A DNA stretch of 64,000 bases from Streptomyces canus. GTDB lineage: Bacteria; Actinomycetota; Actinomycetes; Streptomycetales; Streptomycetaceae. Where the stretch lies: assembly GCF_030816965.1 (NCBI RefSeq), contig NZ_JAUSYQ010000002.1, positions 7,678,001-7,742,000 of the forward strand, given 5' to 3'. Positions 8,528 through 16,498 of this stretch are shown piece by piece (the stretch's first letter is position 1; each line of letters starts with the position of its first letter). A program made the position numbers and the translations under genes. The notes beneath the pieces are model-generated. The model saw only the letters and a list, made by a program, of their open reading frames with translations. It had not been told where the DNA came from and searched no databases.

Positions 8528-8556
8528 TAGTCCAGACCAAGCATTGGTCAATGACT
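8528..8556 (-). promoter_or_regulatory. Promoter with GntR-type (DasR-like) operator
   Basis: Reading the minus strand, a TTGACC -35 (8554-8549) is followed 16-17 bp later by TAGAAG/AGAAGT as -10. The spacer holds the inverted repeat GACCAA-GCA-TTGGTC (8535-8549). The adjoining TGGTCTGGACTA matches the DasR consensus TGGTCTAGACCA at 10 of 12 positions. A further TTGACC copy lies just upstream at 8565-8560. Binding here would block RNA polymerase at the small secreted gene. DasR is a guess from the consensus; another GntR-family protein is possible. Confidence 0.5.
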
Positions 8557-8692
8557 GGTCAAGAAACAGCTTAGCCCGGCAAAGTTGTTTGCAGGGTTAA
8601 CTTAACGTTTCCAGCTGAAGAGAGGCTGAAGCGTGCCGGGTCGTGGCGCGAACCGGCTCTTGATCTTGTGGATGTGGTGCGTTAGAAGCGCC

Positions 8693-9811
8693 TCAGGCGC
8701 CCTCGACCAGACCCTTCGCGTCGCGCGCCAGCGCGGTGAGCCGGGATATCGCGCGGAAGTACTTCTTGCGGTAGCCGCCGTTCAGCATCTCCTCGCTGAA
8801 CAGCCGGTCGAAGGGCAGCCCGGAGGCCAGCACCGGCACCTCGCGGTCGTAGAGGCGGTCCGCGAGCACCACGAGCCGAAGCGCCGTCGACTGGTCCGGC
8901 ACCGGTTGGACGTCCGTGAGGCACACCGCCTTCACGCCGTCGGTCAGGGCGCCGTACCGGCTCGGGTGGACCTTGGCGAGATGCGCCAACAGGCTCGGGA
9001 AGTCATCGAGCGAGGCGCCCTCGGTGGCGTACGCCGCCTTGCTGACCTCCTCGTCGGCGAACGGCGCCGGCGCCTCGGGCAGCCCTCGGTGGCGGTAGTC
9101 CTCGCCGTCGATGCGCAGGGGGCGGAAGCGTGCGGCGAGGCCCTGAATCTCGCGCAGGAAGTCGGCGGCCGCGAACCGGCCCTCGCCGAGCTTGCCCGGC
9201 AGGGTGTTGGAGGTGGCGGCGAGCGCCACGCCCGCGTCGACCAGCTTGCCCAGCAGGGTGGAGACCAGGACGGTGTCGCCCGGGTCGTCCAGCTCGAACT
9301 CGTCGATGCACAGGAGGCGGTGGCCGGAGAGCGTCTGGACCGTCTTCTGGAAGCCGAGGGCGCCTACCAGGTTGGTCAGCTCGACGAACGTGCCGAAGGC
9401 CTTGAGGGAGGGTTCGGCGGGAGTGGCGTGCCAGAGCGAGGCCAGCAGGTGGGTCTTGCCGACGCCGTAGCCGCCGTCGAGATAGACGCCGCGCGGGCCT
9501 GCCGGGGTTCTGGCCTCCTTGGGCTTCCCGAACGCCTTTCCGAAACCGAGGAAGCCGCGCTTGCCGCCGCCGACCGCGTGTGCGCCGGAGAGGCCTGCCG
9601 CGAAGCCCGCGAGGACTCGGACGGCCTCGGTCTGGCTGGGCTGGTTCGGGTCCGGGATGTACGTGTCGAAACGCACCGAGTCGAACCGCGGCGGCGGCAC
9701 CATCTCGGCGACCAGCCGGTCCGCGGGGACGTGCGGCTCACGGTCGCACAGGGAGAGCGGGGCGGTGTCGGCCATGGAGCCGAACCCGGACGCGGCGGGG
9801 GAAGTAGACAC
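8693..9811 (-). CDS. zapE: Cell division protein ZapE (AFG1-like ATPase)
   Basis: A 372 aa AFG1/ZapE-family P-loop ATPase. The Walker A motif GGYGVGKTH (near residue 113) and Walker B LLCIDEFELDD are intact, and ATSNTLP matches the sensor-1 region. In E. coli ZapE acts at the Z ring; in streptomycetes the role is untested to my knowledge. The GTG start at 9811 has a TAACAT -10-like hexamer (9825-9820) about 8 nt upstream, suggesting a leaderless message. It is divergent from the reductase gene, 37 bp away. Confidence 0.92.
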   Translation of the reverse strand: MSTSPAASGFGSMADTAPLSLCDREPHVPADRLVAEMVPPPRFDSVRFDTYIPDPNQPSQTEAVRVLAGFAAGLSGAHAVGGGKRGFLGFGKAFGKPKEARTPAGPRGVYLDGGYGVGKTHLLASLWHATPAEPSLKAFGTFVELTNLVGALGFQKTVQTLSGHRLLCIDEFELDDPGDTVLVSTLLGKLVDAGVALAATSNTLPGKLGEGRFAAADFLREIQGLAARFRPLRIDGEDYRHRGLPEAPAPFADEEVSKAAYATEGASLDDFPSLLAHLAKVHPSRYGALTDGVKAVCLTDVQPVPDQSTALRLVVLADRLYDREVPVLASGLPFDRLFSEEMLNGGYRKKYFRAISRLTALARDAKGLVEGA

Positions 9812-9848
9812 GGTTCACCATGTTAAGGGCCGTGCCACACTGCACGAC

Positions 9849-10643
9849 ATGCGACGCCTGTTCCCTGTGACCGACGAGACAGCGACCCGGAGCTCCGAGG
9901 AGGCCGACCACGAGTGGGGCCTCGCCGAGCTGGCCGCCGCCTACGCGTATCCCGAGCTCGGGCCCGGCCCCGGGGCCCCGGAGGTGTGGCTGCGCGCCAA
10001 CATGGTGTCCACGATCGACGGGGCCGCCCAGCACGACGGCCGTTCGCAGCCCATCTCCACCGCGACCGACATGCGGATCTTCGGGACGCTGCGGGCACTG
10101 GCGGACGTGGTGATCGCCGGTGCGGAAACCGTCCGCCAGGAGGGGTACCGGCCGGCACGCGTGCGTGACGAGTTCGCGGAGCTGCGCGAGGCGGCCGGAC
10201 AGGGCCCGGTCCCGGCGATCGCGGTGATCACCGCCAGCCTGGACCTGGACTTCTCCCTCCCGCTGTACACCTCGCCCGTGGTGCCCACGCTGATCCTCAC
10301 GGGTGCCGCGGCCGCCCCGGACCGGATCGCCGCGGCCGAGAAGGCGGGCGCGCGCGTGGTGATCGCGGGGGACGGCGTCGGCGTGGACCCCGCGCGGGCG
10401 GTACGGGCGCTCGCCGAGCTGGGACACACCCGGCTGCTGACCGAGGGCGGCCCCCGGCTGCTCGGCCAGCTGGTGGCCGCCGGAGTGCTCGACGAGCTCT
10501 GCCTGACCCTGTCCCCGATGCTCACCGCGGGGGACGCGCAGCGGATCGCCGGGGGGCCGTCGGTGGCGGTGCCGGCACGGTTCGCACTGGACTCCCTGCT
10601 GGAGGAGGACGGATTCCTCTACAGCAGGTACCGCAGGGCTTGA
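9849..10643 (+). CDS. RibD C-terminal-type (pyrimidine) reductase family protein
   Basis: A 264 aa protein with the dihydrofolate-reductase-like fold of the RibD C-terminal domain. Visible blocks are LRANMVSTIDGAAQ (substrate/NADPH site), DVVIAGAETVRQEGY and the glycine-rich LLTEGGPRLLGQL. RibD enzymes reduce 5-amino-6-ribosylamino-uracil phosphate in riboflavin synthesis, but stand-alone actinobacterial homologues away from rib operons have unknown substrates. The start is ATG at 9849; upstream codons are in the divergent zapE promoter. No rib gene is nearby, so the riboflavin role is not supported by context. Confidence 0.85.
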   Translation: MRRLFPVTDETATRSSEEADHEWGLAELAAAYAYPELGPGPGAPEVWLRANMVSTIDGAAQHDGRSQPISTATDMRIFGTLRALADVVIAGAETVRQEGYRPARVRDEFAELREAAGQGPVPAIAVITASLDLDFSLPLYTSPVVPTLILTGAAAAPDRIAAAEKAGARVVIAGDGVGVDPARAVRALAELGHTRLLTEGGPRLLGQLVAAGVLDELCLTLSPMLTAGDAQRIAGGPSVAVPARFALDSLLEEDGFLYSRYRRA

Positions 10644-10796
10644 CCACCCCGGACGCGGGTGCGATCGGTACCGCTGACGTCGACATCGGTGGAATCTGTC
10701 GTTCCGCTTGGTTTCCGGTGGGCGCACTGAATCCGGCAGTACCGTGCGACCACGGGGCAGGATGGTTTCCGCAGAGCATAGAGAAGGGGACGCACG

Positions 10797-11270
10797 GTGT
10801 TCACAAGCGTTTTGATGATCGAGAAGGCCCTGACGTCCGCCGATGTGGAGTTCGTCACCACCTTGCACGGTGATGAGTCGGTCGCGTTCCACGTGCTGCT
10901 CCAGCCGCGGGGGAATCAGGCCGACCGCCTGCTGCGGGCCATCGACGACGTGGCGCTGGGCGAGCTGGACGAGGCCGTACGGGAGCGGGAGACCCCCGAA
11001 GGCCAGGACGCGAAGCCCTTCGGGGAGCGGGCGCTGGAGGTGTCTCTCCAGGCGCTGCGGATTTCAGGGAGCGAGGCGGAGGGACGGCTGATCGAGGACC
11101 ATCCGCTGGACGCGCTCAAAGCGCTGGTGGAAGAGACCGGAGCCGACGAGGTGATCGTGCTGACCGATCCCCACTACGTGGAGGAGTTCTTCCACCGGGA
11201 CTGGGCGTCGAGAGCGCGGCACAAGGTGGGCGTACCGGTGCTGAAGCTGTTCTCGCACAGCAAGGAGTAG
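10797..11270 (+). CDS. Conserved actinobacterial protein of unknown function
   Basis: A 157 aa acidic protein with a GTG start at 10797, preceded by GAGAAGGGGA. The C-terminal half (ALKALVEETGADEVIVLTDPHYVEEF, then VPVLKLF) has the alternating pattern of a UspA-like or Rossmann-like alpha/beta fold; the N-terminal half is mixed helix and strand. There are no cysteines, signal peptide or membrane segment. Database entries sometimes label such proteins indole-3-glycerol phosphate synthase, but no TIM-barrel phosphate-binding motif is visible, so I do not accept that name. It precedes murC by 115 bp. Confidence 0.75.
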   Translation: MFTSVLMIEKALTSADVEFVTTLHGDESVAFHVLLQPRGNQADRLLRAIDDVALGELDEAVRERETPEGQDAKPFGERALEVSLQALRISGSEAEGRLIEDHPLDALKALVEETGADEVIVLTDPHYVEEFFHRDWASRARHKVGVPVLKLFSHSKE

Positions 11271-11385
11271 CCCGGCAAGGAGCAGCCGGCTCGTTCGTCG
11301 GCCGCGGGCCGGTGGGGGTGGGCGCGGTCGCCGCAGGCAATAAGCTGGGGCCTTCGCCGTAGCCGTATGCACAGGGAGACACCAC

Positions 11386-12777
11386 ATGGCCCCCGGCCTT
11401 CCTACCGCCATGGACCGACCGCACTTCATCGGGATCGGTGGGGCGGGGATGTCGGGGATCGCGAAGATCCTCGCGCAGCGTGGGGCGAAGGTGGCCGGCA
11501 GTGACGCCAAGGAGTCCCCGACCGCCGAGGCGCTGCGGGCGCTGGGCGCGACCGTGCACATCGGGCACGCGGCGGAGCACCTGGCGTCCGACGCCACCTG
11601 TGTGGTCGTGTCGTCGGCGATCCGGGCCGACAACCCGGAGCTGGCGCGGGCGGCCGAGCTCGGCATCCCGGTGGTGCACCGGTCCGACGCCCTCGCCTCG
11701 CTGATGGACGGCCTGCGGGCGATCGCGGTCGCCGGTACCCACGGCAAGACCACGACCACGTCGATGCTGGCCGTCTCGCTGAGCGCACTGGGCCTGAAGC
11801 CGTCGTACGCGATCGGCGGCGACCTGGACGCCCCCGGCTCCAACGCCCTGCACGGCGAGGGCGAGATCTTCGTCGCCGAGGCGGACGAATCCGACCGCAG
11901 CTTCCACAAGTACGCCCCCGAGGTCGCGATCGTCCTCAACGTCGAGCTCGACCACCACGCCAACTACGCGTCGATGGACGAGATCTACGCCTCCTTCGAG
12001 ACGTTCGTGGACCGCGTCGCCGAGGGCGGCACACTGGTGATCTCGGCGGATCACGAGGGCGCGCGGGAGCTGACCCGGCGCGTCACCGCGTGCGACGTGA
12101 GCGTGGTGACCTACGGCGACGCCGAGGACGCCGACGTGCGCGTGCTGTCCGTCGTCCCGCAGGGGCTGAAGAGCGAGGTCACCGTGGAGATGGACGGCTC
12201 GCCGCTCACCTTCACCGTGTCCGTGCCCGGCCGCCACTACGCGCACAACGCGGTGGCCGCGCTGGCGGCGGGCGTCGCGCTGGGTGTCCCGGCCGCCGAA
12301 CTGGCTCCCGCCCTGGCCGCGTACACGGGCGTCAAGCGGCGCCTGCAGCTCAAGGGCGAGGCGGCCGGGGTGCAGGTCATCGACTCCTACGCCCACCACC
12401 CCACCGAGATGACGGCGGACCTGGAGGCCATGCGGGCGGCGGCCGGTGACGCCCGCATCCTGGTCGTCTTCCAGCCCCATCTGTTCTCGCGGACGCAGGA
12501 GCTCGGCAAGGAGATGGGCGAGGCGCTCGCTGCTGCGGACGGCTCGCTGGTCCTTGACATCTACCCGGCCCGCGAGGACCCGATCCCCGGGGTGACGAGC
12601 GAGCTGATCATCGACGCGGCGCGGGCCGCGGGCGCGGACGTGACGCCGGTCCACGACAAGGCGGACGTGGCGTCGGTGGTCGCGGGAATGGCGAAGGCCG
12701 GTGATCTCGTTCTCACCATGGGCGCGGGTGACGTGACGGACCTCGGCCCGCTGATTCTGGACCGTCTCGCGAAGTAA
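11386..12777 (+). CDS. murC: UDP-N-acetylmuramate--L-alanine ligase
   Basis: A 463 aa MurC, which adds L-alanine to UDP-MurNAc in the cytoplasmic phase of peptidoglycan synthesis. The N-terminal Rossmann domain begins with HFIGIGGAGMSG, the ATP loop is GTHGKTTTT (residues 117-125), and the central domain contains EADESDRSF and the DSYAHHPTE motif near residue 335. ATG at 11386 follows GGGAG. It lies outside the dcw cluster, immediately before msrB with a 13-bp gap, so the two are probably co-transcribed. Confidence 0.96.
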   Translation: MAPGLPTAMDRPHFIGIGGAGMSGIAKILAQRGAKVAGSDAKESPTAEALRALGATVHIGHAAEHLASDATCVVVSSAIRADNPELARAAELGIPVVHRSDALASLMDGLRAIAVAGTHGKTTTTSMLAVSLSALGLKPSYAIGGDLDAPGSNALHGEGEIFVAEADESDRSFHKYAPEVAIVLNVELDHHANYASMDEIYASFETFVDRVAEGGTLVISADHEGARELTRRVTACDVSVVTYGDAEDADVRVLSVVPQGLKSEVTVEMDGSPLTFTVSVPGRHYAHNAVAALAAGVALGVPAAELAPALAAYTGVKRRLQLKGEAAGVQVIDSYAHHPTEMTADLEAMRAAAGDARILVVFQPHLFSRTQELGKEMGEALAAADGSLVLDIYPAREDPIPGVTSELIIDAARAAGADVTPVHDKADVASVVAGMAKAGDLVLTMGAGDVTDLGPLILDRLAK

Positions 12778-12790
12778 GGGGCTGAGCTTC

Positions 12791-13198
12791 ATGTCGTACG
12801 ACGTCGAAAAGCCGGACGAGCAGTGGCGTGCGGAGCTGACCCCGGCCGAGTACGCCGTACTCCGGCAGGCCGGGACGGAGCCCGCCTTCACAGGTGAGTA
12901 CACCAACAGCAAGACCACGGGCGTGTACTCCTGTCGCGCCTGCGGGGCCGAGCTCTTCACCTCCACCACGAAGTTCGAGTCCCACTGCGGCTGGCCGTCC
13001 TTCTACGACCCGAAGGACACCGACGCGGTCGAACTGATCGAGGACCGCTCCCACGGCATGGTCCGCACCGAGGTCCGCTGCGCCCGCTGCGGCTCGCATC
13101 TCGGGCACGTGTTCGAGGGTGAGGGGTATCCGACGCCCACCGACCAGCGGTACTGCATCAACAGCATCTCGTTGCGGTTGACGGCGGACGAGGGCTGA
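12791..13198 (+). CDS. msrB: Peptide-methionine (R)-S-oxide reductase MsrB
   Basis: A 135 aa MsrB that repairs the R epimer of oxidised methionine. Structural zinc is held by two CxxC pairs (SCRAC and CARCGSH). The catalytic region HLGHVFEGEG and the terminal RYCINSISL with the catalytic cysteine are intact, as is HCGWPSFY. Length is normal for the family. It follows murC closely and is followed by a hairpin, so it is the last gene of that transcript. Confidence 0.96.
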   Translation: MSYDVEKPDEQWRAELTPAEYAVLRQAGTEPAFTGEYTNSKTTGVYSCRACGAELFTSTTKFESHCGWPSFYDPKDTDAVELIEDRSHGMVRTEVRCARCGSHLGHVFEGEGYPTPTDQRYCINSISLRLTADEG

Positions 13199-13234
13199 CG
13201 GAGCGGTTCTGGTCACGTTTCCTCCGGACGCGTG

Positions 13235-13256
13235 CCGGGCGGTGGGGGCCGCCCGG
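13235..13256 (+). terminator. Hairpin after msrB
   Basis: CCGGGCGG (13235-13242) and CCGCCCGG (13249-13256) flank a TGGGGG loop, 36 bp beyond the msrB stop. There is no U-tract. Confidence 0.55.
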
Positions 13257-13370
13257 GGTGACGCTGCCCGTGGCGGTCTGCCGGCTGTTCGGGGACCGCG
13301 GACGCCGACCGATCAACTCCGGCCACATGAGCCCTCTTTGTGATGCGGTGCCGGGGGCGTGGGCGGGAGT

Positions 13371-13559
13371 GTGAACCCGTTGCTGTCCACGCGGGTCGTC
13401 GGCGAGACCTTCCGGACCGGCAACGATCTCCAGGAGCAGGCGCTCTACGGCGGCCCCCTGGACGACACCGGCCCGGCGGGCCCGGGTCACCTCGTCGCCT
13501 CCGCGGACCGGCTGGGCTGGGACACGGCTCGAGTGACGGTCCGCCCCGCGGAGCGATGA
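13371..13559 (+). CDS. Short orphan reading frame, possible gene remnant
   Basis: A 62-codon frame with GTG at 13371 and TGA at 13557-13559. Codon third positions are overwhelmingly G or C, as in neighbouring genes, so it looks like real coding sequence. There is no convincing ribosome-binding site and no recognised domain. The peptide (with segments TRVVGETFRTGND and SADRLGWDTARVTV) is soluble and mixed in charge. It may be the tail of a degraded gene. Apart from the msrB hairpin and the nagZ promoter, nothing else is seen in the 417-bp gap between msrB and nagZ. Confidence 0.3.
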   Translation: MNPLLSTRVVGETFRTGNDLQEQALYGGPLDDTGPAGPGHLVASADRLGWDTARVTVRPAER

Positions 13560-13579
13560 ATGACCGAACCATTGGCATG

Positions 13580-13609
13580 TTGACTTTCGGCTGGACGAGC
13601 CAGAGGATT
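13580..13609 (+). promoter_or_regulatory. Promoter of the NagZ-like gene, probably leaderless
   Basis: TTGACT (13580-13585) and AGGATT (13604-13609) are separated by 18 bp. The transcription start would fall at about 13615-13617, on the GTG start codon at 13616. The hexamers are close to the housekeeping consensus. Confidence 0.5.
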
Positions 13610-13615
13610 CCGGGG

Positions 13616-15094
13616 GTGACCCACACCGAGCGCCAGCTTGCCCGCACCGCCCTGCCCGTCGACCTCGACGAGGCCGCACACCGCTGTCTCGTCGCCGGGT
13701 TCGAGGGCACCACGGTCGTCCCCGACACCCTGAAGCGGCTCATCGACCGCGGTCTCGGCGGAGTCATCCTGTTCACTCGCAACGTGCGCGACGCGGAACA
13801 GGTGCGCCGGCTCACCGACACGCTGCGGGCGCTGAGGCCGGACCTGCTGGTCGCCATCGACAACGAGGGCGGCGGCATCGGGCACCTGGTCGCCGCGGGC
13901 GCCCCGGAGGTCCCCGGCTCCTACGCACTCGGCGTCGTCGACGACCCGGACCTCACCGCCCGCTGCGCCGACGCCCTCGCCGGACATCTGGCCACGCTGG
14001 GCATCACCGCCTCCTACGCCCCCGTCGCCGACATCCAGCGACAGGCCGACAACCCGATCGTGCGCACACGGGCCTTCGGTACCGAGTCCGAGCTGGTCTC
14101 CCGGCACCTGGGCGCCTGGATCGCGGCCACCGAGGCGCGGGGCGTCGCCTCCTGCGCCAAGCACTTCCCCGGGCACGGCGGCACGCTCACCGACAGCCAC
14201 CACGAACTCGCCGTCGACCCGCGGCCGTACGACGAACTGGACCTCGGCCCCTTCCGGGCCGCGATCGCCGCGGGCGTGCCGATGCTGATGAGCGCGCATG
14301 TCGTCTTTCCGGCGCTGGACCCCAACCGGCCGGCCACGCTCAGCCGGCGCATCCTGGGGGATCTGCTGCGGCACGAGCTCGGCTTCGACGGGGTGCTGGT
14401 CAGCGACGCGCTGGAGATGAAGTCGATCGCGGACCTGTACGGGGAGGCCGCGGGGGCGCGGATCGCCCTCGCCTCCGGAGCGGACCAGGTCATCGTCGCC
14501 GTGGCGGATCTGAGGGTGACCCTGGAGTGCCGGGACGCTGTGCTCGAGGCGTTGCGGGACGGGGTGCTGGGCGAGGAACGGGTTCGGGAGGCCGCGGGGC
14601 GGGTGGAGCGGCTGGCGGAACGGTATGCGACACCGGTGAGCGAGGTGGACGTATGGGATGCGGGGGCCGGGCTGGAGGCGGCTCGGCGGGCCCTGCGGGG
14701 GCAGGTTTCGCCGGGTGCCGTGTCCGGGGCGCATGTCGTGGACCTGTTCCCGGCGCCGCATCCGGCGTTGAACTGGGGTGGGGAGGATCTGCTGACCGAG
14801 GTGCTCGCCGTTGATCCGACGGCCACGGGGACGGCGGTCGCCGGGGAGCCGGCCGATCCTGCCGCGCTGGTCGACGTGATTCTGACCGACGCCGGGAGTG
14901 CGCCGCTGGTCGTGGCCACCTGTGATGCGGGCCTGTACCCGTGGCAGGCCCGCATGCGGGATGAGCTGGTGGCCCGGCGGCCGGGGGCGGTGCGGGTCGC
15001 CACGGGGCTGCCGGAGGGGGGTGCGTTGTGTTCTTACGGGCGGGGGCGGGTCAATTTGCGGGCGGTGGCTGAAGTGCTGGCGGGAGCGCGGTGA
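13616..15094 (+). CDS. nagZ: Beta-N-acetylhexosaminidase, GH3 (NagZ-like)
   Basis: A 492 aa GH3 enzyme. The bacterial NagZ signature KHFPGHGGTLTDSH, whose Asp/His pair supplies acid/base catalysis, is present, and SDALEM carries the nucleophile Asp. NagZ enzymes release GlcNAc from the non-reducing end of peptidoglycan or chitin fragments. The ~150-residue C-terminal extension resembles the second domain of Gram-positive NagZ. No signal peptide is seen. GTG at 13616 was chosen because the promoter points to it and AGAGGA precedes it; an ATG at 13557 is less likely. It faces the GH5 gene tail to tail across a dispersed repeat. Confidence 0.9.
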   Translation: MTHTERQLARTALPVDLDEAAHRCLVAGFEGTTVVPDTLKRLIDRGLGGVILFTRNVRDAEQVRRLTDTLRALRPDLLVAIDNEGGGIGHLVAAGAPEVPGSYALGVVDDPDLTARCADALAGHLATLGITASYAPVADIQRQADNPIVRTRAFGTESELVSRHLGAWIAATEARGVASCAKHFPGHGGTLTDSHHELAVDPRPYDELDLGPFRAAIAAGVPMLMSAHVVFPALDPNRPATLSRRILGDLLRHELGFDGVLVSDALEMKSIADLYGEAAGARIALASGADQVIVAVADLRVTLECRDAVLEALRDGVLGEERVREAAGRVERLAERYATPVSEVDVWDAGAGLEAARRALRGQVSPGAVSGAHVVDLFPAPHPALNWGGEDLLTEVLAVDPTATGTAVAGEPADPAALVDVILTDAGSAPLVVATCDAGLYPWQARMRDELVARRPGAVRVATGLPEGGALCSYGRGRVNLRAVAEVLAGAR

Positions 15095-15100
15095 TTCGTC

Positions 15101-15178
15101 TGCGGGCCGGTGGGGGCTGGTCGCGCCCACGCGGCGGAGCCGCATATCGACACAGCCCCGCGCGCCTAAAGGGGCGCG
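15101..15178. repeat. Dispersed Streptomyces intergenic repeat, copy 1
   Basis: A 78-bp element starting TGCGGGCCGGTGGGGGCTGG and ending in the hairpin GGGGCGCG, with an internal GCGGCGGAGCCGC palindrome. It closely matches the copy at 23676-23750. It lies between convergent nagZ and the GH5 gene, can fold, and supplies the TAG stop of the GH5 gene (15168-15166), so it probably also works as a bidirectional terminator. Confidence 0.8.
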
Positions 15179-16476
15179 TTGATGATCTCCTTGATTCCCC
15201 GTGCCGCCAGGTACGCCTCGTCCTCCGCCCGGTCGGCCCGTACTACTGCCGGGCGCATCCCCTCCTGGCGCAGCTTCATCCACGCCTCGAAGTACGCCCC
15301 GCCCGGCCCCGACACCGATCGCGTGGACGGCGTGCAGTCCAGGACCAGGGCCGTGTCGCGCGGCTCAGCCGGCAGTGATCCGGCTCGCAGTTCGGCGATC
15401 GTCGTCGCCAGCGCCTCCGCGATCGGCTTGGGCCGCCCCTCCGCGTCGAACAACCCCAGCGTGTACTCCAGCTCCGGGAAGTCCGCCAGTGACCGGTCCA
15501 CGTCGTGGGAGCACCACCACGTCACGCCCCACAGGTTCTCGCACCCCGACGCGTTCAGGATCGTCTCGCGGGCGAAGTGCGGGGCGTCGGCGGCCGGGAT
15601 GTGGGGTTCGGGGGCGCCGGTTTCCTGGACCCAGACCGGGCGGGCGGGGTCCTCGGCGTAGGCCTTGGCCAGTTCCGTGCCGTATTCGGCGAGGTGCAGG
15701 ACCTGGGGGGAGCGGGGGCCGTAGAGGCTCGCGCAGCCGCCGGAGAAGACCCAGGGGTGGACCGTGGTGAGGTCTCCCTTGCGGGCCGAGGCCTCCGGGG
15801 TGAAGGGGTGGTCGTCGCCGTACCAGGCCGCGTCGTACGCGGAGTGGGTGACCAGGCCCTGGGAGCCCAGGCCGTCCCGGGCGGCGGCCAGCAGGGTGTC
15901 CAGGTAGTGGTCGACCTCGGCCACCGTGGCCGGGTTGTGCTCGATGAGGTTGTTGAGCTCGTTGCCCAGCTGGAGGCCGATGAGGTTCGGGCGGCCGGCG
16001 AGAGCGCGGCCGAGGGTGCGGAGCAGGTCCGCCTGGGCGTCGATCGCCTCCGGGTCGGTGAAGACGTTGCGGTGGTGCCAGCTGCGGGTCCACTCCGGAT
16101 AGAAGTCGAAGCTCGACAGATGGCCCTGCACGCCGTCCACCAGGACGTCGAGGCCCGCCTCGGCCGCCAGTTCGACCAGCTGCGCCAGCTGGTCCACGGC
16201 GGCGGTGCGGATCAGCGTGCGGTTGGGCTGCAGGAGCGGCCAGAGGTGGAAGACCCGGACGTGGTCGAGCCCGAGCCCGGCTATCTGGGCCAGGTCCTCG
16301 CGGGCGCGGCCCGGATCGAAGTCGTGCCAGGCGTGGAACCAGCCGTGGCGGGGCGTGTAGTTGACGCCGAAGCGGAGCGTGGGAATGGGATCCTCCTCGG
16401 GTTCGGCCCGGTCCGACCTCGGTCCGGCTCTTGTTCTGCTCTTGTCCTGCGCGAATGTATCAATCACCATAGTCAT
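15166..16476 (-). CDS. Glycoside hydrolase, GH5-like (possible beta-mannosidase)
   Basis: A clan GH-A (beta/alpha)8 hydrolase of up to 436 aa. Family blocks seen are LRFGVNYTPRHGW, LQLGNELNN (acid/base Glu after Asn), WVQETGAPEP (nucleophile Glu) and GVTWWCSHDV. No signal peptide is present, so it acts on imported oligosaccharides. The layout reminds me of the GH5_18 beta-mannosidases that cut Man-beta-1,4-GlcNAc; this is inference. The first ~30 codons of the longest frame (AGA, ACA, ATT and similar) are not Streptomyces-like. GAGGAGGA at 16398-16391 sits just before an ATT at 16386, which may be the true start. The extreme C-terminus is encoded by the dispersed repeat. Confidence 0.82.
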   Translation of the reverse strand: MTMVIDTFAQDKSRTRAGPRSDRAEPEEDPIPTLRFGVNYTPRHGWFHAWHDFDPGRAREDLAQIAGLGLDHVRVFHLWPLLQPNRTLIRTAAVDQLAQLVELAAEAGLDVLVDGVQGHLSSFDFYPEWTRSWHHRNVFTDPEAIDAQADLLRTLGRALAGRPNLIGLQLGNELNNLIEHNPATVAEVDHYLDTLLAAARDGLGSQGLVTHSAYDAAWYGDDHPFTPEASARKGDLTTVHPWVFSGGCASLYGPRSPQVLHLAEYGTELAKAYAEDPARPVWVQETGAPEPHIPAADAPHFARETILNASGCENLWGVTWWCSHDVDRSLADFPELEYTLGLFDAEGRPKPIAEALATTIAELRAGSLPAEPRDTALVLDCTPSTRSVSGPGGAYFEAWMKLRQEGMRPAVVRADRAEDEAYLAARGIKEIINAPL

Positions 16477-16498
16477 TGATGGGTAATGATTTGAACCA
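16456..16498. promoter_or_regulatory. Divergent promoter region with TGGTTCA-type half-site
   Basis: The AT-rich stretch between the GH5 and kinase genes contains ATCAAT and ATTGAT as an inverted pair (16460-16465 and 16475-16480), and TAATGATTTGAACCA at 16484-16498. The complement of the latter begins TGGTTCAAAT, the half-site shared with the other promoters of the locus. It overlaps both candidate start codons. Confidence 0.45.

Noticed and set aside
10797..11270. Indole-3-glycerol phosphate synthase
   Set aside because: The protein is too short for the TIM barrel and lacks its phosphate-binding and catalytic lysine motifs.
13340..13615. Extended N-terminus for the NagZ-like protein
   Set aside because: The extra residues are Arg/Pro-rich, and a promoter lies inside them just before the GTG at 13616.
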